A DNA stretch of 64,000 nt from RBG-13-68-16 sp041494245 (GCA_041494245.1 JBGQAK010000003.1:62001-126000), one strand, 5' to 3'; positions 1 through 9,203 are shown, numbered from the stretch's first letter. The notes: generated from the letters alone by a model not told the origin. Program-made: numbers and translations.

Positions 1-302
1 AGACCGGGAAGGATGGCAAGCGCGTCCTGGTCATGGACCTTACCGTCAACAACATCGGGAAGGAGAGCCTGAAGCAGGTAACGCTGGTCGTGCACATCCT
101 CGGGGGCGACGGAAAGGACCGCGTCACGACGCCGTTGACGTTGGATACCAGCCAGGTTGTCCCGGGGGTACCCGGCAAGGTCACTGCGGCGGTGCCGGGC
201 GTCGAGATCAAGTCGGGGGAAGAAGTGGTCCTCCAGATGCAGGGGCAGCCCACGAAGGCGGAGATGGGGCAGTACCCCGAGTACAAGCCAGAGGTCAATT
301 GA
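1..302 (+). CDS. 3' end of an unidentified protein (5' truncated by window edge)
   Basis: The open frame is already running at the window edge, with its first full codon at position 3, and ends at TGA 300-302. The visible ~99 residues alternate short hydrophobic strands (VLVMDLTVNNIG, VTLVVHILGG) with polar turns. This looks like a small beta-sandwich of the kind found at the ends of secreted proteins. An internal ATG at 33 exists but has no ribosome binding site, and the reading frame continues upstream of it, so I treat the gene as truncated. Its last bases overlap the stop of the convergent gene on the other strand by 8 nt. I do not recognise the family. Confidence 0.55.
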   Translation, partial: TGKDGKRVLVMDLTVNNIGKESLKQVTLVVHILGGDGKDRVTTPLTLDTSQVVPGVPGKVTAAVPGVEIKSGEEVVLQMQGQPTKAEMGQYPEYKPEVN

Positions 303-555
303 CCGGGGCGAGGGACGAGATCTCGAAACGCTCCAGGACGATGCGTTCGAGCCTCGGGCGGATCACGAGGTCGAACGTCTGCTCCTTCTCGGGGAACAGG
401 CGCATGGAGGCCGTACGCGCCGCATCGATCAGGCGCAGCGCCTCGCAGAGCGTCAGGTCCCGGTCTTCCGCCAGAACCTGGGCCGTCACGTCCACAAGCA
501 GGCGGAGCCGGCGTACCCGTTTCTCCTCCTCGCGCAGGGGATCTTCACCCGTCAT
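295..555 (-). CDS. small conserved hypothetical protein
   Basis: An 86-residue, charged, probably all-helical protein. I chose the ATG at 555 because GGAGAG lies just upstream on the minus strand; a longer frame to 600 has no such signal. The sequence contains an arginine/glutamate-rich N-terminal helix and a second helical segment around LTLCEALRLIDAARTASM. No cofactor motif, signal peptide or membrane segment is visible. It faces the inositol-phosphatase-family gene divergently (about 100 bp between them) and overlaps the end of the truncated gene on the plus strand. Function unknown; I favour it over the antisense frames because of its start signal and ordinary amino-acid composition. Confidence 0.55.
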   Translation of the reverse strand: MTGEDPLREEEKRVRRLRLLVDVTAQVLAEDRDLTLCEALRLIDAARTASMRLFPEKEQTFDLVIRPRLERIVLERFEISSLAPVN

Positions 556-656
556 CCGCACTCTCCAACCGGGAGCGAGGCCGTGACATTTCCACCACAC
601 GCCCCGGCTCGGCGATCCGTCCCAGGGTCAGAGCCACCGCGCGCGGGGAGGCCGGG

Positions 657-1460
657 ATGACCCACGCGCACCTCGCGGTCGCGATGACCGCCGCGCAGCT
701 CGGGGGGGAGGTGCTCCGGCGCTTCTTCCGAACGATCGACCCGGCCCAGGTCACCGAGAAGGCGCAGAACGACTACGTCTCCGCCGCCGACCACGCCGCC
801 GAGGAGGCGATCGCCGGCTACCTGCGTGACCGGACCCCGCAGTTCGGCCTGCTCGCCGAGGAGGGCGGCGCCACCGGCGCGACGGACAGCCGCTGGGTCG
901 TGGACCCGCTCGACGGCACGACCAACTTCGTGCACGCCTTCCCGCACTTCGCAGTCTCCGTGGCGCTCGTCGTGGACGGAGAGATCGAGGTCGGAGCGGT
1001 CTACGACCCGATGCGGGACGAGCTTTTCTCCGCCGCGCGGGGCGCCGGGGCGTGGTGCAACGGAAGGCGCCTGCGCGTGACGGCCCGGGAGGGCCTCGCG
1101 GGCGGCTTCCTCACGACCGGGTTCCCGTTCCGGGTCCACCGCGTGCTGGACACCTACCTGCGGGTCTTCCATGATGTCTTCCTGCAGGTCGCGGCGATCC
1201 GCCGACCGGGCGCCGCGACCCTCGACCTCGCCCATACCGCGGCCGGGATTTTCGACGGCTTCTTCGAGTTCTGCCTCTCGCCGTGGGACATCGCCGCCGG
1301 CACACTGCTGGTGCGCGAGGCCGGCGGGCTTGTCACCAACCTCGACGGCACTGACGCGATTTTCGACCACGGGAACGTGGTGGCCGCGGGGCCGGGCGTG
1401 CACCGCGAGCTCCTCGCCACGATCCAGGCGCACTGCCGGGAGCGCGACATCCATCCCTGA
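657..1460 (+). CDS. inositol monophosphatase family protein
   Basis: A 267-residue Mg-dependent phosphatase of the inositol monophosphatase/SuhB/CysQ superfamily, close to the usual family length. The metal site is visible: the LLAEEGG pair of glutamates (E68-E69), DPLDGTTNF (D83, D86) and the C-terminal SPWDIAAG motif with the third metal aspartate and a following LVREAGG. The substrate cannot be decided from sequence. Inositol-1-phosphate, fructose-1,6-bisphosphate, histidinol phosphate or PAP are all family possibilities, and SuhB-type members also act on ribosomal-RNA transcription complexes. Cytoplasmic, with no signal peptide. It stands alone, upstream of a diguanylate cyclase gene. Confidence 0.9.
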   Translation: MTHAHLAVAMTAAQLGGEVLRRFFRTIDPAQVTEKAQNDYVSAADHAAEEAIAGYLRDRTPQFGLLAEEGGATGATDSRWVVDPLDGTTNFVHAFPHFAVSVALVVDGEIEVGAVYDPMRDELFSAARGAGAWCNGRRLRVTAREGLAGGFLTTGFPFRVHRVLDTYLRVFHDVFLQVAAIRRPGAATLDLAHTAAGIFDGFFEFCLSPWDIAAGTLLVREAGGLVTNLDGTDAIFDHGNVVAAGPGVHRELLATIQAHCRERDIHP

Positions 1461-1670
1461 TTATCGCGTCTGCCGTCGGCCCCCGCGTGCCCGGCGGCGG
1501 CTCCCACGGGTCCGGACCACGGCGTCCACTCCCTGCTGTCGAGCGCATAAAGAGACTCTGTTTTGACTGCAGCGCTGCGGAACCTCCATCCGGGCGGCTT
1601 GCCACGCGGCAGGCAGGCCATCTATCCTTCGGAAAGAGAAGCGCTTGCATCGCGCCGACCGGAGGAGCGC

Positions 1671-2765
1671 ATGACGATCACGCTGGCTCCCGACCCGAAC
1701 CCCCGGCTCCTGATGACCAGCGAGGGGGTCCACAGGCAAGGGAAGGACCTCGAGCGGTTCCTTAACCTCTGGCGTCTCGCGCTGGTGGGCAGTGTGGCGG
1801 GCACGATGCTGCTCGGACGGATCGGACGGACCCGTGTGCTCCCGGAGGAGGGTCTTGCCGAGATCGTGCTTGCGGCCATGCTCCTGTTTGGACTGGCGCT
1901 CCAGCTCTACCTGGCGTGGTTTCGCTGGGACCACCGTATCGCGCTCTCGGTCGTGCTGGTCGACATCCTGGCGGTGACGGGTTTCCTGCTCGGCTGCGTG
2001 GCCGTCAACCGCGCCATCGTCGCGACGAACTCCCAGCTCTTCTTCTTCTTCTATTTCTTTGTGATCGTCTCTGCCGGGCTGCGCGGCGACGCCGTAGTCT
2101 CCCGGACGGTCGCCTGGTCGGTCCCGATCTCGTACTGCTTCGTGGTGACCATGGCCGTGGCGTGGCGGTTCGTCCAGGTGGAGACTCAGCCCGACCCGAC
2201 CTACGGCACCTTCCGGTGGGACTTCCAGCTCGCCCGCGTGGCCATCCTGGTGGTGGTCACGCTCATCACGAGCTACGACGTGGGGCTGGTGGCGAGCGAC
2301 CGGGCGGAGGCCCGCACCGACCCTCTCACCGGCGTCCACAACCGTCGTTTCCTGGAGGAGTTCCTGAACCGCGAGATCGCACGGTGCCGGCGCTCCCACC
2401 ACCCGCTCTCCGTGCTCCTGCTCGACCTCGACGGCTTCAAGGCTTACAACGACGAGCACGGGCACCTCGCCGGGGACCGCGTGCTCGCCGCCGTGGCCTC
2501 CAGCCTGCGGAAGGCCGTGCGCGCCACCGACGTGGTGGCGCGCTACGGGGGCGACGAGTTCGTGGTGGTGCTGCCCAACACCCTCGGTGAGGCGGCGCGG
2601 CGCGTGGCACGGGAGCTTTGCAGGGCCGTTCCTCCGCCTGTCTCGGTCTCAGTCGGGATCGGGTGCATGGGGGAGGACGTCCACACCCCGGGGCAGCTCG
2701 TCGCAGTCGCGGACGCTGCGCTGATGCGCGCCAAGCAGGAAGGCGGTGGGGTCAACCTCGAGTAG
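1671..2765 (+). CDS. membrane-bound diguanylate cyclase (GGDEF domain)
   Basis: Makes the second messenger cyclic di-GMP from two GTP. The ATG at 1671 is preceded by GGAGGAG, which decides against a longer frame reaching 1563. The 364-residue protein has about six hydrophobic segments in residues 30-210 (one unusually phenylalanine-rich, around FFFFFYFFVIV) that form a membrane sensor of unknown ligand. A catalytic domain follows, beginning at DPLTGVHNRRF. The active-site signature is an exact GGDEF at residues 293-297. RATD at 284-287 sits at the canonical spacing for the RxxD inhibitory site, so product inhibition is expected. No phosphodiesterase (EAL) domain is present. An active enzyme is predicted. 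Confidence 0.93.
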   Translation: MTITLAPDPNPRLLMTSEGVHRQGKDLERFLNLWRLALVGSVAGTMLLGRIGRTRVLPEEGLAEIVLAAMLLFGLALQLYLAWFRWDHRIALSVVLVDILAVTGFLLGCVAVNRAIVATNSQLFFFFYFFVIVSAGLRGDAVVSRTVAWSVPISYCFVVTMAVAWRFVQVETQPDPTYGTFRWDFQLARVAILVVVTLITSYDVGLVASDRAEARTDPLTGVHNRRFLEEFLNREIARCRRSHHPLSVLLLDLDGFKAYNDEHGHLAGDRVLAAVASSLRKAVRATDVVARYGGDEFVVVLPNTLGEAARRVARELCRAVPPPVSVSVGIGCMGEDVHTPGQLVAVADAALMRAKQEGGGVNLE

Positions 2766-2810
2766 GCGGCCCTCGTATGGAGCGTGTGGCCGGGACCGGG
2801 AGCAGCGCCG

Positions 2811-3074
2811 ATGATTAGCCGGGTTCGTCGCGTCGTGCGGCACATCGCGGGTTGGACCCTGCTCGTCCTCGGGGTGGCCGGCCTCTTTCTCCCTGTGCTC
2901 CAGGGCTGGCTCTTCATCGCGCTGGCCGCGCTGCTTCTCGCGCCGGACGTGCCGGTCTTCGGGCGCCTTTTGGACTGGATCGAGAACCGCTTTCCCGCGC
3001 TGCGCGGCCCGATCCACCGTGCGCGTGCTCGCCTCGGCCACCGCGACCTGCCCCCGGGGCCTCCGGCCGGATAG
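2811..3074 (+). CDS. small PGPGW-type inner-membrane protein
   Basis: An 87-residue protein with two adjoining hydrophobic helices (GWTLLVLGVAGLFLPVLQGW and LFIALAALLLAPDVPVFG) and a basic C-terminal tail. The glycine/proline/tryptophan pattern around the first helix resembles small uncharacterised membrane proteins of the PGPGW/DUF454 kind. Start ATG 2811 has GGGAG nine bases upstream; an in-frame GTG at 2784 lacks one. It lies 45 bp after the diguanylate cyclase on the same strand and could be co-transcribed. Function unknown. Confidence 0.65.
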   Translation: MISRVRRVVRHIAGWTLLVLGVAGLFLPVLQGWLFIALAALLLAPDVPVFGRLLDWIENRFPALRGPIHRARARLGHRDLPPGPPAG

Positions 3075-3137
3075 CACCGATCTGCGTGCGCCTCCTCGCG
3101 GAGGGAGGGGCGAGCGGCCAGTGTTCCCGGCGTGCAC

Positions 3138-3620
3138 CTAGTGCGGGCTCGCGGCCTCGGGCCCGGGGGTCGATGAGATCACGACGAGCTCGCGTACCTT
3201 CGCCCGGTTGGGCCACAGCAGGAGCATCCCCACCGCAGCGATGGCGGTGAAAATCCAGAACCAGTCGCGGTGGCCCGTGAGTACGTACAGCACCAGCCCC
3301 AGCACGGCGACCGCCTCGATGCGGGCGAACGCCACGAGGTGCGCCGCAAAGTGCGCAGCGAGAAGCCGTTGCGGGTCGTGGCCGACGGCGTACACGCGGC
3401 GCGGGGCGGCCATCATGGCGCGGTACACGGGCATGATCGTCACGAGGTTGACGGCGGCGAAGAACGCGAACCCCCAGAGCAGCGGTTCGCCCTGGGGAAA
3501 GGTCGGTTCGCTTGAGAGCGCGATGAGCATGGCAACCGCCCCGTAGACGCCCATGCTGGCCAGCAGGGCCGTGCACACGATCTGGAGCCGTCGAACGTGG
3601 CCATCCACTGTCAGGGGCAT
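3138..3620 (-). CDS. four-helix integral membrane protein
   Basis: A 160-residue protein with four predicted transmembrane segments, around residues 15-35, 47-65, 97-115 and 120-137. There are no enzymatic motifs; tryptophans (LLWGFAFF, HRDWFWIF) flank the helices. The start at 3620 is well supported by GGGAGG on the minus strand directly upstream. It is convergent with the PGPGW-type gene (63 bp between the ends). I recognise no family; it could be an accessory membrane protein or an uncharacterised DUF. Confidence 0.7.
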   Translation of the reverse strand: MPLTVDGHVRRLQIVCTALLASMGVYGAVAMLIALSSEPTFPQGEPLLWGFAFFAAVNLVTIMPVYRAMMAAPRRVYAVGHDPQRLLAAHFAAHLVAFARIEAVAVLGLVLYVLTGHRDWFWIFTAIAAVGMLLLWPNRAKVRELVVISSTPGPEAASPH

Positions 3621-3700
3621 GGGGATCCTCCCGGGCCGGTTTCCCTGTGAGGGTAGCCGGGCGCCAGTGGCGAGGTCAATGGCGTCCCCGGCTGTAACAG

Positions 3701-3725
3701 CGAAACCCTGCGTCGCAGGGTTTCG
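3701..3725. terminator. perfect hairpin downstream of the oxidoreductase gene
   Basis: CGAAACCCTGC and GCAGGGTTTCG form an 11-bp perfect stem around a 3-base loop, 112 bp beyond the stop of the minus-strand oxidoreductase gene. No clear T-run follows on either strand, so it may be a factor-assisted or weak terminator, or a protein-binding palindrome. Confidence 0.35.
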
Positions 3726-3836
3726 GCTTGGCGGAAAGTCCGCCCGGACCTTTGCAGTGGGTATCGCGGCTGCTACGTCCGTCGAACGCCCGTGGCCGGT
3801 TCGACATTACCAATATGGACGGGTCCCCGGGGGGTG

Positions 3837-4787
3837 TCAAGACCTCCCGACGGCGGCAATGGCCTCCACGACCGCGACCGCCGCGGCAAGGGCCGCCGTC
3901 CCGGCCTCCCCGTCCACGAAGGGGCCTTCTAGGCCACGGCACGCACGCTGGAAGGCAAGGTGCTCACCCGCCAGGGGCTCCGCCTTCTCGACCTGCACCT
4001 CGACGGGTTCGATGGTTGCCTCGCCCGCGGTGCGGACGAGGCGGTAGGCCGAGACGCTCTGGTCGGCGTAGTCGATCGAGTGGTACGCGTCGGGCTCGAA
4101 AAGGCGCAGCTTGCGCACGCGCTCCGAGGAGACCCGACTCGCCGTGAGGTTTCCTACGCAACCGTTGACGAACTCGAGCCTTACGTTCGCGAGATCCACG
4201 CGGGGGGAGAGCACGGGGACTCCCACCGCGCGCACCTCCTTGAGCGCGGCGCCCCCGTTGAGCGCCTGCGCGAGCTGCAGGTCGTGCACCATCAGATCGA
4301 GCACGACATCGATGTCCATGGAGCGGCGCGTGAACGGGGAGAGACGCTGTGCCTCGAGGTAGCTCGGGCGCGGCGCGCGGGTCAGGACCGCCTGCACCGC
4401 GGGGTTGAAGAACTCGACGTGCCCGACCCCGAGCACGACACCTTTGCGCCTGGCCAGCTCCACCATCTCGGACGCCTCCGCCACCGACGCGGCGATGGGC
4501 TTCTCGACCAGCACGTGTCGCCCGGCGGTCAGGAAACACGCCACCACCTCGCGGTGGGTGACGGTGGGGGAGGCGACCACCGCGGCCTCGGCGCGCGTAA
4601 CCGCCTCGTCGAGGGTGGAGAGGGGTTCGGCGCCGAACTCGGCGCAGACCGCCTCCAGCCTGGCGCGGTCGGGGTCCCAGGCGCCGACGGAGCGCCAGCC
4701 GGGAAGACTGCGCGCCAGACGCAGGTGGTGCCGGCCCAGGTGGCCGACGCCGACGACCGCGACGGAGATGGGGGCGTGCTCGCTCAT
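3837..4787 (-). CDS. Gfo/Idh/MocA family NAD(P)-dependent oxidoreductase
   Basis: A 316-residue sugar-type dehydrogenase. The N-terminal Rossmann fold opens with VAVVGVGHLGRHH at residues 8-20. The EKPIA motif that contributes the catalytic lysine and a DLMVHDLQLA segment with the usual second-domain aspartate and histidine follow. The start at ATG 4787 puts the dinucleotide fold at the N-terminus; a much longer open frame upstream reads low-complexity sequence and is not credible. The GVGHVEFFNPAV segment resembles GnnA-type enzymes that oxidise UDP-GlcNAc at C3 for lipid A made with amide chains. No GnnB aminotransferase or lpx gene is adjacent, so this is only a possibility. Soluble and cytoplasmic. 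Confidence 0.85.
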   Translation of the reverse strand: MSEHAPISVAVVGVGHLGRHHLRLARSLPGWRSVGAWDPDRARLEAVCAEFGAEPLSTLDEAVTRAEAAVVASPTVTHREVVACFLTAGRHVLVEKPIAASVAEASEMVELARRKGVVLGVGHVEFFNPAVQAVLTRAPRPSYLEAQRLSPFTRRSMDIDVVLDLMVHDLQLAQALNGGAALKEVRAVGVPVLSPRVDLANVRLEFVNGCVGNLTASRVSSERVRKLRLFEPDAYHSIDYADQSVSAYRLVRTAGEATIEPVEVQVEKAEPLAGEHLAFQRACRGLEGPFVDGEAGTAALAAAVAVVEAIAAVGRS

Positions 4788-5239
4788 GGGGCACGAGATT
4801 ACGCGGGCGGTCCCTGCCCGGCAAGGGGGGCGCTTATTTGTTTGCCACTGCGTGACAGCTCTGTTTTGCCAAGCGGGTGCGCGGCCTAACCATTTTTCCC
4901 ACTCCGTGGAGGCTTTGTATTGCCGGTCCCGCGGGTGGCTGGGTGCGGCCTTGCGTCTCCCCAGCTTCTGCGGCCGCACACTCCTGCGCCCGCGACCGGA
5001 GGGCGCGATCCGCGCCGGGGCCCCTCGGCGTTCGCATGGGACCGCGCCGCCGTTTCCCCAACGCGGCTCGCGCGTCCGGTGCCCGCGGGCTCCGGAGAGA
5101 TTGGCCACCCGCGGCACCGGCGGATTGAAAACCCCCCGCCCGTTGCGCCCCGCGCTGCGGGGCAAAGAATAAGCCACGAAATGGCAAGCATGACGCCGAT
5201 GTGTGGGGCACCCGGATACACTACGACAGTGAGGGTTTC
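4788..5239. other. 452-bp divergent intergenic region
   Basis: Separates the minus-strand oxidoreductase from the TatD gene. It is GC-rich, with a T-richer patch around 4835-4920 that could hold promoters. I see no gene, RNA structure or repeat that I can support. Confidence 0.4.
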
Positions 5240-6001
5240 TTGATCGATTCGCACGCCCATCTCGCGATGTTCCCGGAGCACGAACGGCACGCGGCACTCG
5301 AGCGAGCCACAGAGGCCGGGGTGCAGGCGGTCCTCGTACCGGCGACGGGTCGCGACGACCTCGAGGTGGTCGCCGAGCTCGGTGCCTTGGGCGAAGGCCG
5401 CATCTTCGCGGCGCTTGGGTTCCACCCGCACGAGGCCGTCAGGTGCGACGCCGCCTGGAAGCGCCGTCTCGAGAGGCTCCTCGAGTCATCCGGAGTGGTT
5501 GCCGTGGGCGAGATCGGCCTCGACTACCACTACGACCACTCGCCGCGCGAGGACCAGCGCGTGGTTTTCGCCTGGCAGCTATCCCTCGCCCGGGAGCGCG
5601 ACTTGCCGGTCGTGCTGCACCACCGCGAGGCGTGGGACGACTTCCTGTCGGCCCTGGACGCCGTGCCCGGTCTGAGAGGGGTGGCGCACTCCTTCACTGA
5701 GGGGGAGGCCGGCGCCGCCGAGGTCACGCGGCGGGGCTTGTTTGTCGGGATCTCCGGGATGGTGACGTTTCCCCGCGCCGAAAACATCCGCGAGGCCGCG
5801 CGGGCGGTGCCGACAGGGCGGCTGCTCGTCGAGACCGACAGCCCGTACCTCGCGCCGGTGCCGCACCGGGGCACGCGCAACGAGCCTGCCTACGTCACGC
5901 TCGTGGCGGAGGCTTTGGCGCGTGTTCGCGAGGTGGACCTCAAGGAAGTCGAGGCGGAGACGGACGCCGCGTTTCGGGAGCTCTTTAACGGCCCACGTTG
6001 A
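5240..6001 (+). CDS. tatD: TatD family metal-dependent hydrolase/DNase
   Basis: A 253-residue amidohydrolase-fold enzyme of the TatD family, whose members act as Mg-dependent 3'-5' exonucleases in DNA repair or RNA processing. I chose the TTG at 5240 because it gives the typical family N-terminus (M)IDSHAHL and has GAGGG four bases upstream. An ATG at 5201 would add 13 untypical residues with no ribosome binding site. Visible metal ligands: the DSHAHL pair of histidines, the glutamate of VGEIGLDYHYD, the histidine of VVLHHREA, GVAHSF, and the aspartate of LLVETDSPYLAPVPHRG. Full length for the family. It converges on the subtilase gene with only 10 bp between the two stops. Confidence 0.9.
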   Translation: MIDSHAHLAMFPEHERHAALERATEAGVQAVLVPATGRDDLEVVAELGALGEGRIFAALGFHPHEAVRCDAAWKRRLERLLESSGVVAVGEIGLDYHYDHSPREDQRVVFAWQLSLARERDLPVVLHHREAWDDFLSALDAVPGLRGVAHSFTEGEAGAAEVTRRGLFVGISGMVTFPRAENIREAARAVPTGRLLVETDSPYLAPVPHRGTRNEPAYVTLVAEALARVREVDLKEVEAETDAAFRELFNGPR

Positions 6002-6011
6002 TCGCCGCCGG

Positions 6012-8477
6012 TCAGGGGATCCAGAGCGCGATCCCCGTGGGGTCGGTCGAGTTCCCGTCCATCACCGTGGCGAAAGAGATCACGGACGCCCCCGGAGCGA
6101 GCGTTCGGACCTCCGCGAAGGCGCTCGACTGCCCGGCGGGGAGCGCGAGGGTCTTCTGAACCCACCGGTTGGGCGGCACGGGAACGGTCATGGTGCCGAT
6201 CTGCGTTCCGGCGCCGGAGAAGAAGCGCACCTCGACGTCGGTGGGCACCTGGCTGGCGTTGAGGAACTCCAGGTTCGTCCTGAACTGACCGTCGCTCCGC
6301 AGGGACGCCAGATACCCGACCTTGCCGTTGGGGAGCGCCTGGCCGGCCAGCATGCCCACGTAGGCCTGCCCGAACGTCTGCACGGTCGTTGAGGAAGCGA
6401 CCTGCGAGTAGGTCCGCGACATCGCCAGCACCTGCTGGTCGCTCTCGACCACGATCATCCCCTTGTCCCGGGTGATGCCGAAGAGGGTCGCCAGCACGTC
6501 GGTCCAGGTGATCTGCTGGTGCGCGCCCAGCGTGACCGTGTAGGCCGGAGGGAAGGTGCTCCCGTAGAACGTCACCCTCAGGTTTGCCGGCGTCGTGACG
6601 GCGTTGAGCACCGAGAGGTCCGAGTACCAGTAGGCGGGGGCGTACCCGGGCGTGCGCGCCACCCCCGAGACGTAGTAGCTGCTCGCAAAGCTCGTCTGGC
6701 ACGTCGGCGTGTAGGCGACCTGGACGGCCGCGGACCAGTTGGACGTGCTCCCGCAGCCGTCCTGGGCCCTCACCCGCAGGTAGAGCGTCGCCGCGCCCGC
6801 CTGGGTGGTCGAGTAAGTGAAGCTCGTGGGTGTCGTGTCGGACGATGACGGGGTGGTAAACGAGGCATCGGTGGCGACCTGCACGGTGTACGAGGTCGCG
6901 CCGGAGACCGCGCCCCAGCTCGTGACGAACTGCTCGCCGGAGCAGACGGAGCTCTTGTTGGTGGCGACGCTTCCCGGCGCATCCGGGGCCGTGCACTGCA
7001 CCTGCGCCAGGGCCGTGTCGGCGAGCACGAGGTTGCGCGTGATGCTGTTGCGCGCGTCGGTGACCGGCTGCCCGTTGTTTCTGATCGCTGCGCGGATCGC
7101 GACGGCAGTGGCCGCGGGCTGCGCCTGGGCGACGAGCGCCACAAGGCCGCTCGTGTAGGCCGCCGACGCCGAGGTGCCGCCGAAGCAGTCGTCGTAGCCG
7201 CCGCCCATCTTCGACGTATTGGCACAGTGCGACGGTGCCCACACGTCCAGCTTCGTCCCCGAGTCGGAGTAGCACGCCACCTGTCCGGCGGCGGAGATGT
7301 ATTGGCTGCACCCGTTCTTCCCGTTGCACTGCTGCTGGTCGGGGAAGTTGTACGAGCCCTGGATCGAGGAAGTAAAGACGGCGCCCGCGGCCAGCGAGGT
7401 GGAGATGCACGCCGGCCACGCCACCCCGTTGGTGCAGCCCCCGTTGCCGGCCGCGACCACCGGCACCACCCCGGCGTTCAGGAGCTGCTGGAAGGCGTCC
7501 GCGAGGGGGTACAAGGTGGGATCGTCGCATGGCTGGGGCGGAACCGCGTCGGCGCCGGACCCGGTGCTGTCGTAGCCGCCCAGCGAGAAGTTGGCCACCC
7601 GGATGTTGTAGGGGTTGCCACCGCTGATGCTGGCCAGGATCGCATTGATCCCGGAGAGGATCTGGCTGTCGTTGCCGTTGCCGCTGCTGTCGAGGATCTT
7701 GACGGAGATGATCGTGGCGGCGGGCGCGACGCCGATGGCGCTCGGGTTCACGCCGTTACCAGCAGCGACCCCTGCGACCTCGGTGCCGTGGCCGTCGTCG
7801 TCCTTGGCGTAGCTGGCATCGCCCGCGGTCCGGAAGGCGTCATACAGGGCGATCGTCTTGGTCCCGAGAGGCGCCAGCTCAGGGTGGGTGTAGTCCACGC
7901 CGGTGTCGAGGAGTGCGATCCCGACGCCCGCCCCGTTGTAGGGCGGCTGGATCGCCGGGACATGCATGAGCGCCCTTCCGGCCGTGTCGACCTTACGCAC
8001 CTGGTGGTTGACGGCGATCGCCTCCACACGGGGGTCGGCCGCCAGCAGCGGCAGCGCCGACGCCGGCGCACTGGCGTACACGGCCGCGAGGTGGGAGTAA
8101 CGCTGCAGCACCTGAACGCCGGCGGACGTGTAGTCACGCTCAAGGCCGTCGCCCGTCTCGGCGATCCAGCGCAGACGGGCAGGCGCGCCTGGGATCGCGG
8201 CGGGCGGCTCGGCCTCGTCGGGCCGGTGGAACGCGATCAGGAAGTCCACCTGCCCGTTCGTCGCGACCGCCCGCGCCAGGACGGCAGGGGCGACCTTGCC
8301 GGCCCAGGGCTGGCTTGCAGCCGCGTCCTGAGCCAGCGGCGCGGAGGCTGCGGCCTGCTGTCCTCCCTTGGGGACGGGCTGCGGGCGTGGTGAAGCCCCG
8401 GCGATGCGAAGCGTCGCACCCGCCATCAAGAGGACCAGTGCCGCGTTCTGGAGTCGTTTCGGCGTTCGTTCGCTCAT
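6012..8477 (-). CDS. secreted subtilisin-like serine protease (S8) with fibronectin-like and C-terminal adhesive domains
   Basis: An 821-residue exported endopeptidase. Start ATG 8477 has GAGGG upstream and is followed by a signal peptide (basic start, then ALVLLMAG, cleavage near ASP at about 29). A pro-region runs to about residue 180. The S8 catalytic domain shows all parts of the active site: Asp191 (LLDTGVDYTHPEL), His230 (DDDGHGTEVAG), Asn345 of the oxyanion hole (VAAGNGG) and Ser436 (GGTSASAAYTSG). Several cysteine pairs suggest extracellular disulfides. From about 565 to 660 a fibronectin-III-like domain (TSWGAVSGATSYTVQV) follows. The last ~160 residues form a beta-rich domain (ARTPGYAPAYWYSDLSVLN) of unknown role, probably for surface binding. 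It precedes no obvious partner gene. Confidence 0.93.
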   Translation of the reverse strand: MSERTPKRLQNAALVLLMAGATLRIAGASPRPQPVPKGGQQAAASAPLAQDAAASQPWAGKVAPAVLARAVATNGQVDFLIAFHRPDEAEPPAAIPGAPARLRWIAETGDGLERDYTSAGVQVLQRYSHLAAVYASAPASALPLLAADPRVEAIAVNHQVRKVDTAGRALMHVPAIQPPYNGAGVGIALLDTGVDYTHPELAPLGTKTIALYDAFRTAGDASYAKDDDGHGTEVAGVAAGNGVNPSAIGVAPAATIISVKILDSSGNGNDSQILSGINAILASISGGNPYNIRVANFSLGGYDSTGSGADAVPPQPCDDPTLYPLADAFQQLLNAGVVPVVAAGNGGCTNGVAWPACISTSLAAGAVFTSSIQGSYNFPDQQQCNGKNGCSQYISAAGQVACYSDSGTKLDVWAPSHCANTSKMGGGYDDCFGGTSASAAYTSGLVALVAQAQPAATAVAIRAAIRNNGQPVTDARNSITRNLVLADTALAQVQCTAPDAPGSVATNKSSVCSGEQFVTSWGAVSGATSYTVQVATDASFTTPSSSDTTPTSFTYSTTQAGAATLYLRVRAQDGCGSTSNWSAAVQVAYTPTCQTSFASSYYVSGVARTPGYAPAYWYSDLSVLNAVTTPANLRVTFYGSTFPPAYTVTLGAHQQITWTDVLATLFGITRDKGMIVVESDQQVLAMSRTYSQVASSTTVQTFGQAYVGMLAGQALPNGKVGYLASLRSDGQFRTNLEFLNASQVPTDVEVRFFSGAGTQIGTMTVPVPPNRWVQKTLALPAGQSSAFAEVRTLAPGASVISFATVMDGNSTDPTGIALWIP

Positions 8478-8816
8478 TCTACCCTCACATCCGCCACAAT
8501 TTACCATTCGACCGGCCGACTCGCGGTCAAGGGCGTCCATACCGCCATCCGATGCCGCGCACCAGCCCACGGCGCCGTGGACGGCTGCAAGAGGTGTGCC
8601 ATCCGGGGACGCGGGTCCGGCGCAGATGCGCGGGCGCGAGCCCGCTCGCATCCGGCTCCTCACCGGGCCCAGAGTGAGTGGCTCGCAGCCGGGCGGCCGA
8701 GTCCAAACGGGTGCGGAAACATTTGAAACGCTGTATCATTTGGCGGCCAAACGAAGCGCGCACAGGGGGCAGATCGGCCGGAGGATCCCGCTGTGGCTCG
8801 CCTCGTTGGGGGGACG
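8478..8816. other. 339-bp divergent intergenic region upstream of the hyp operon
   Basis: Lies between the minus-strand protease and hypA, so it must carry both promoters. An AT-richer patch near 8721-8745 (containing TATCAT) is the only promoter-like sequence on the plus strand, and I find no convincing -35 for it. No gene or RNA seen. Confidence 0.35.
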
Positions 8817-9203
8817 GTGCACGAGCTTTCGATCGCCCAGGAGATCCACCGCACAAGCAGGGCCGCCGTGGCCGCCCACGGGGCGGGGCGGCTCGAGCGC
8901 GTGACGGTGGCGGTGGGGGAGCTCACGGCGATCGAGCCCGATCTCCTGACTTTTGCCTGGCAGGCGCTCACCGAGAGCGGCCCCGACGCCGGGTGCGTCC
9001 TTGAGGTGGAGTGGCGCCCCGCCCGCCAGCTCTGCACCGCGTGCAACGCCGAGAAGCCGCGACCGGAGAGGGCGTGGCTGCGCCTGTGCCCCGACTGTGG
9101 GCAGCCGCTGCAGGTCTCGGGCGGCCTGGAGCTGGACGTGCTGCAGGTGGCGTTCGTGCCGGACGGCGCAGGCCAGGAAGAGGGGTGTAGGAACCATGGC
9201 TGA
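8817..9203 (+). CDS. hypA: hydrogenase maturation nickel metallochaperone HypA
   Basis: Delivers nickel to the large subunit of [NiFe]-hydrogenase together with HypB. I place the start at GTG 8817 because HypA proteins need a mature M-H-E N-terminus whose second-position histidine binds nickel. Here that start gives MHELSIAQEI, whereas the GTG at 8793 would bury it. The 128-residue protein has the structural zinc site made of two CxxC pairs, CTAC and CPDC, at about residues 70-103. It overlaps hypB by 8 nt and is the first gene of a six-gene maturation operon. Length and motifs are standard. Confidence 0.93.
   Translation: MHELSIAQEIHRTSRAAVAAHGAGRLERVTVAVGELTAIEPDLLTFAWQALTESGPDAGCVLEVEWRPARQLCTACNAEKPRPERAWLRLCPDCGQPLQVSGGLELDVLQVAFVPDGAGQEEGCRNHG

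Noticed and set aside
4834..5211. Small overlapping frames on both strands in the gap before the TatD gene
   Set aside because: All are Arg/Pro/Ala-rich with no start signals, as expected in GC-rich non-coding DNA.
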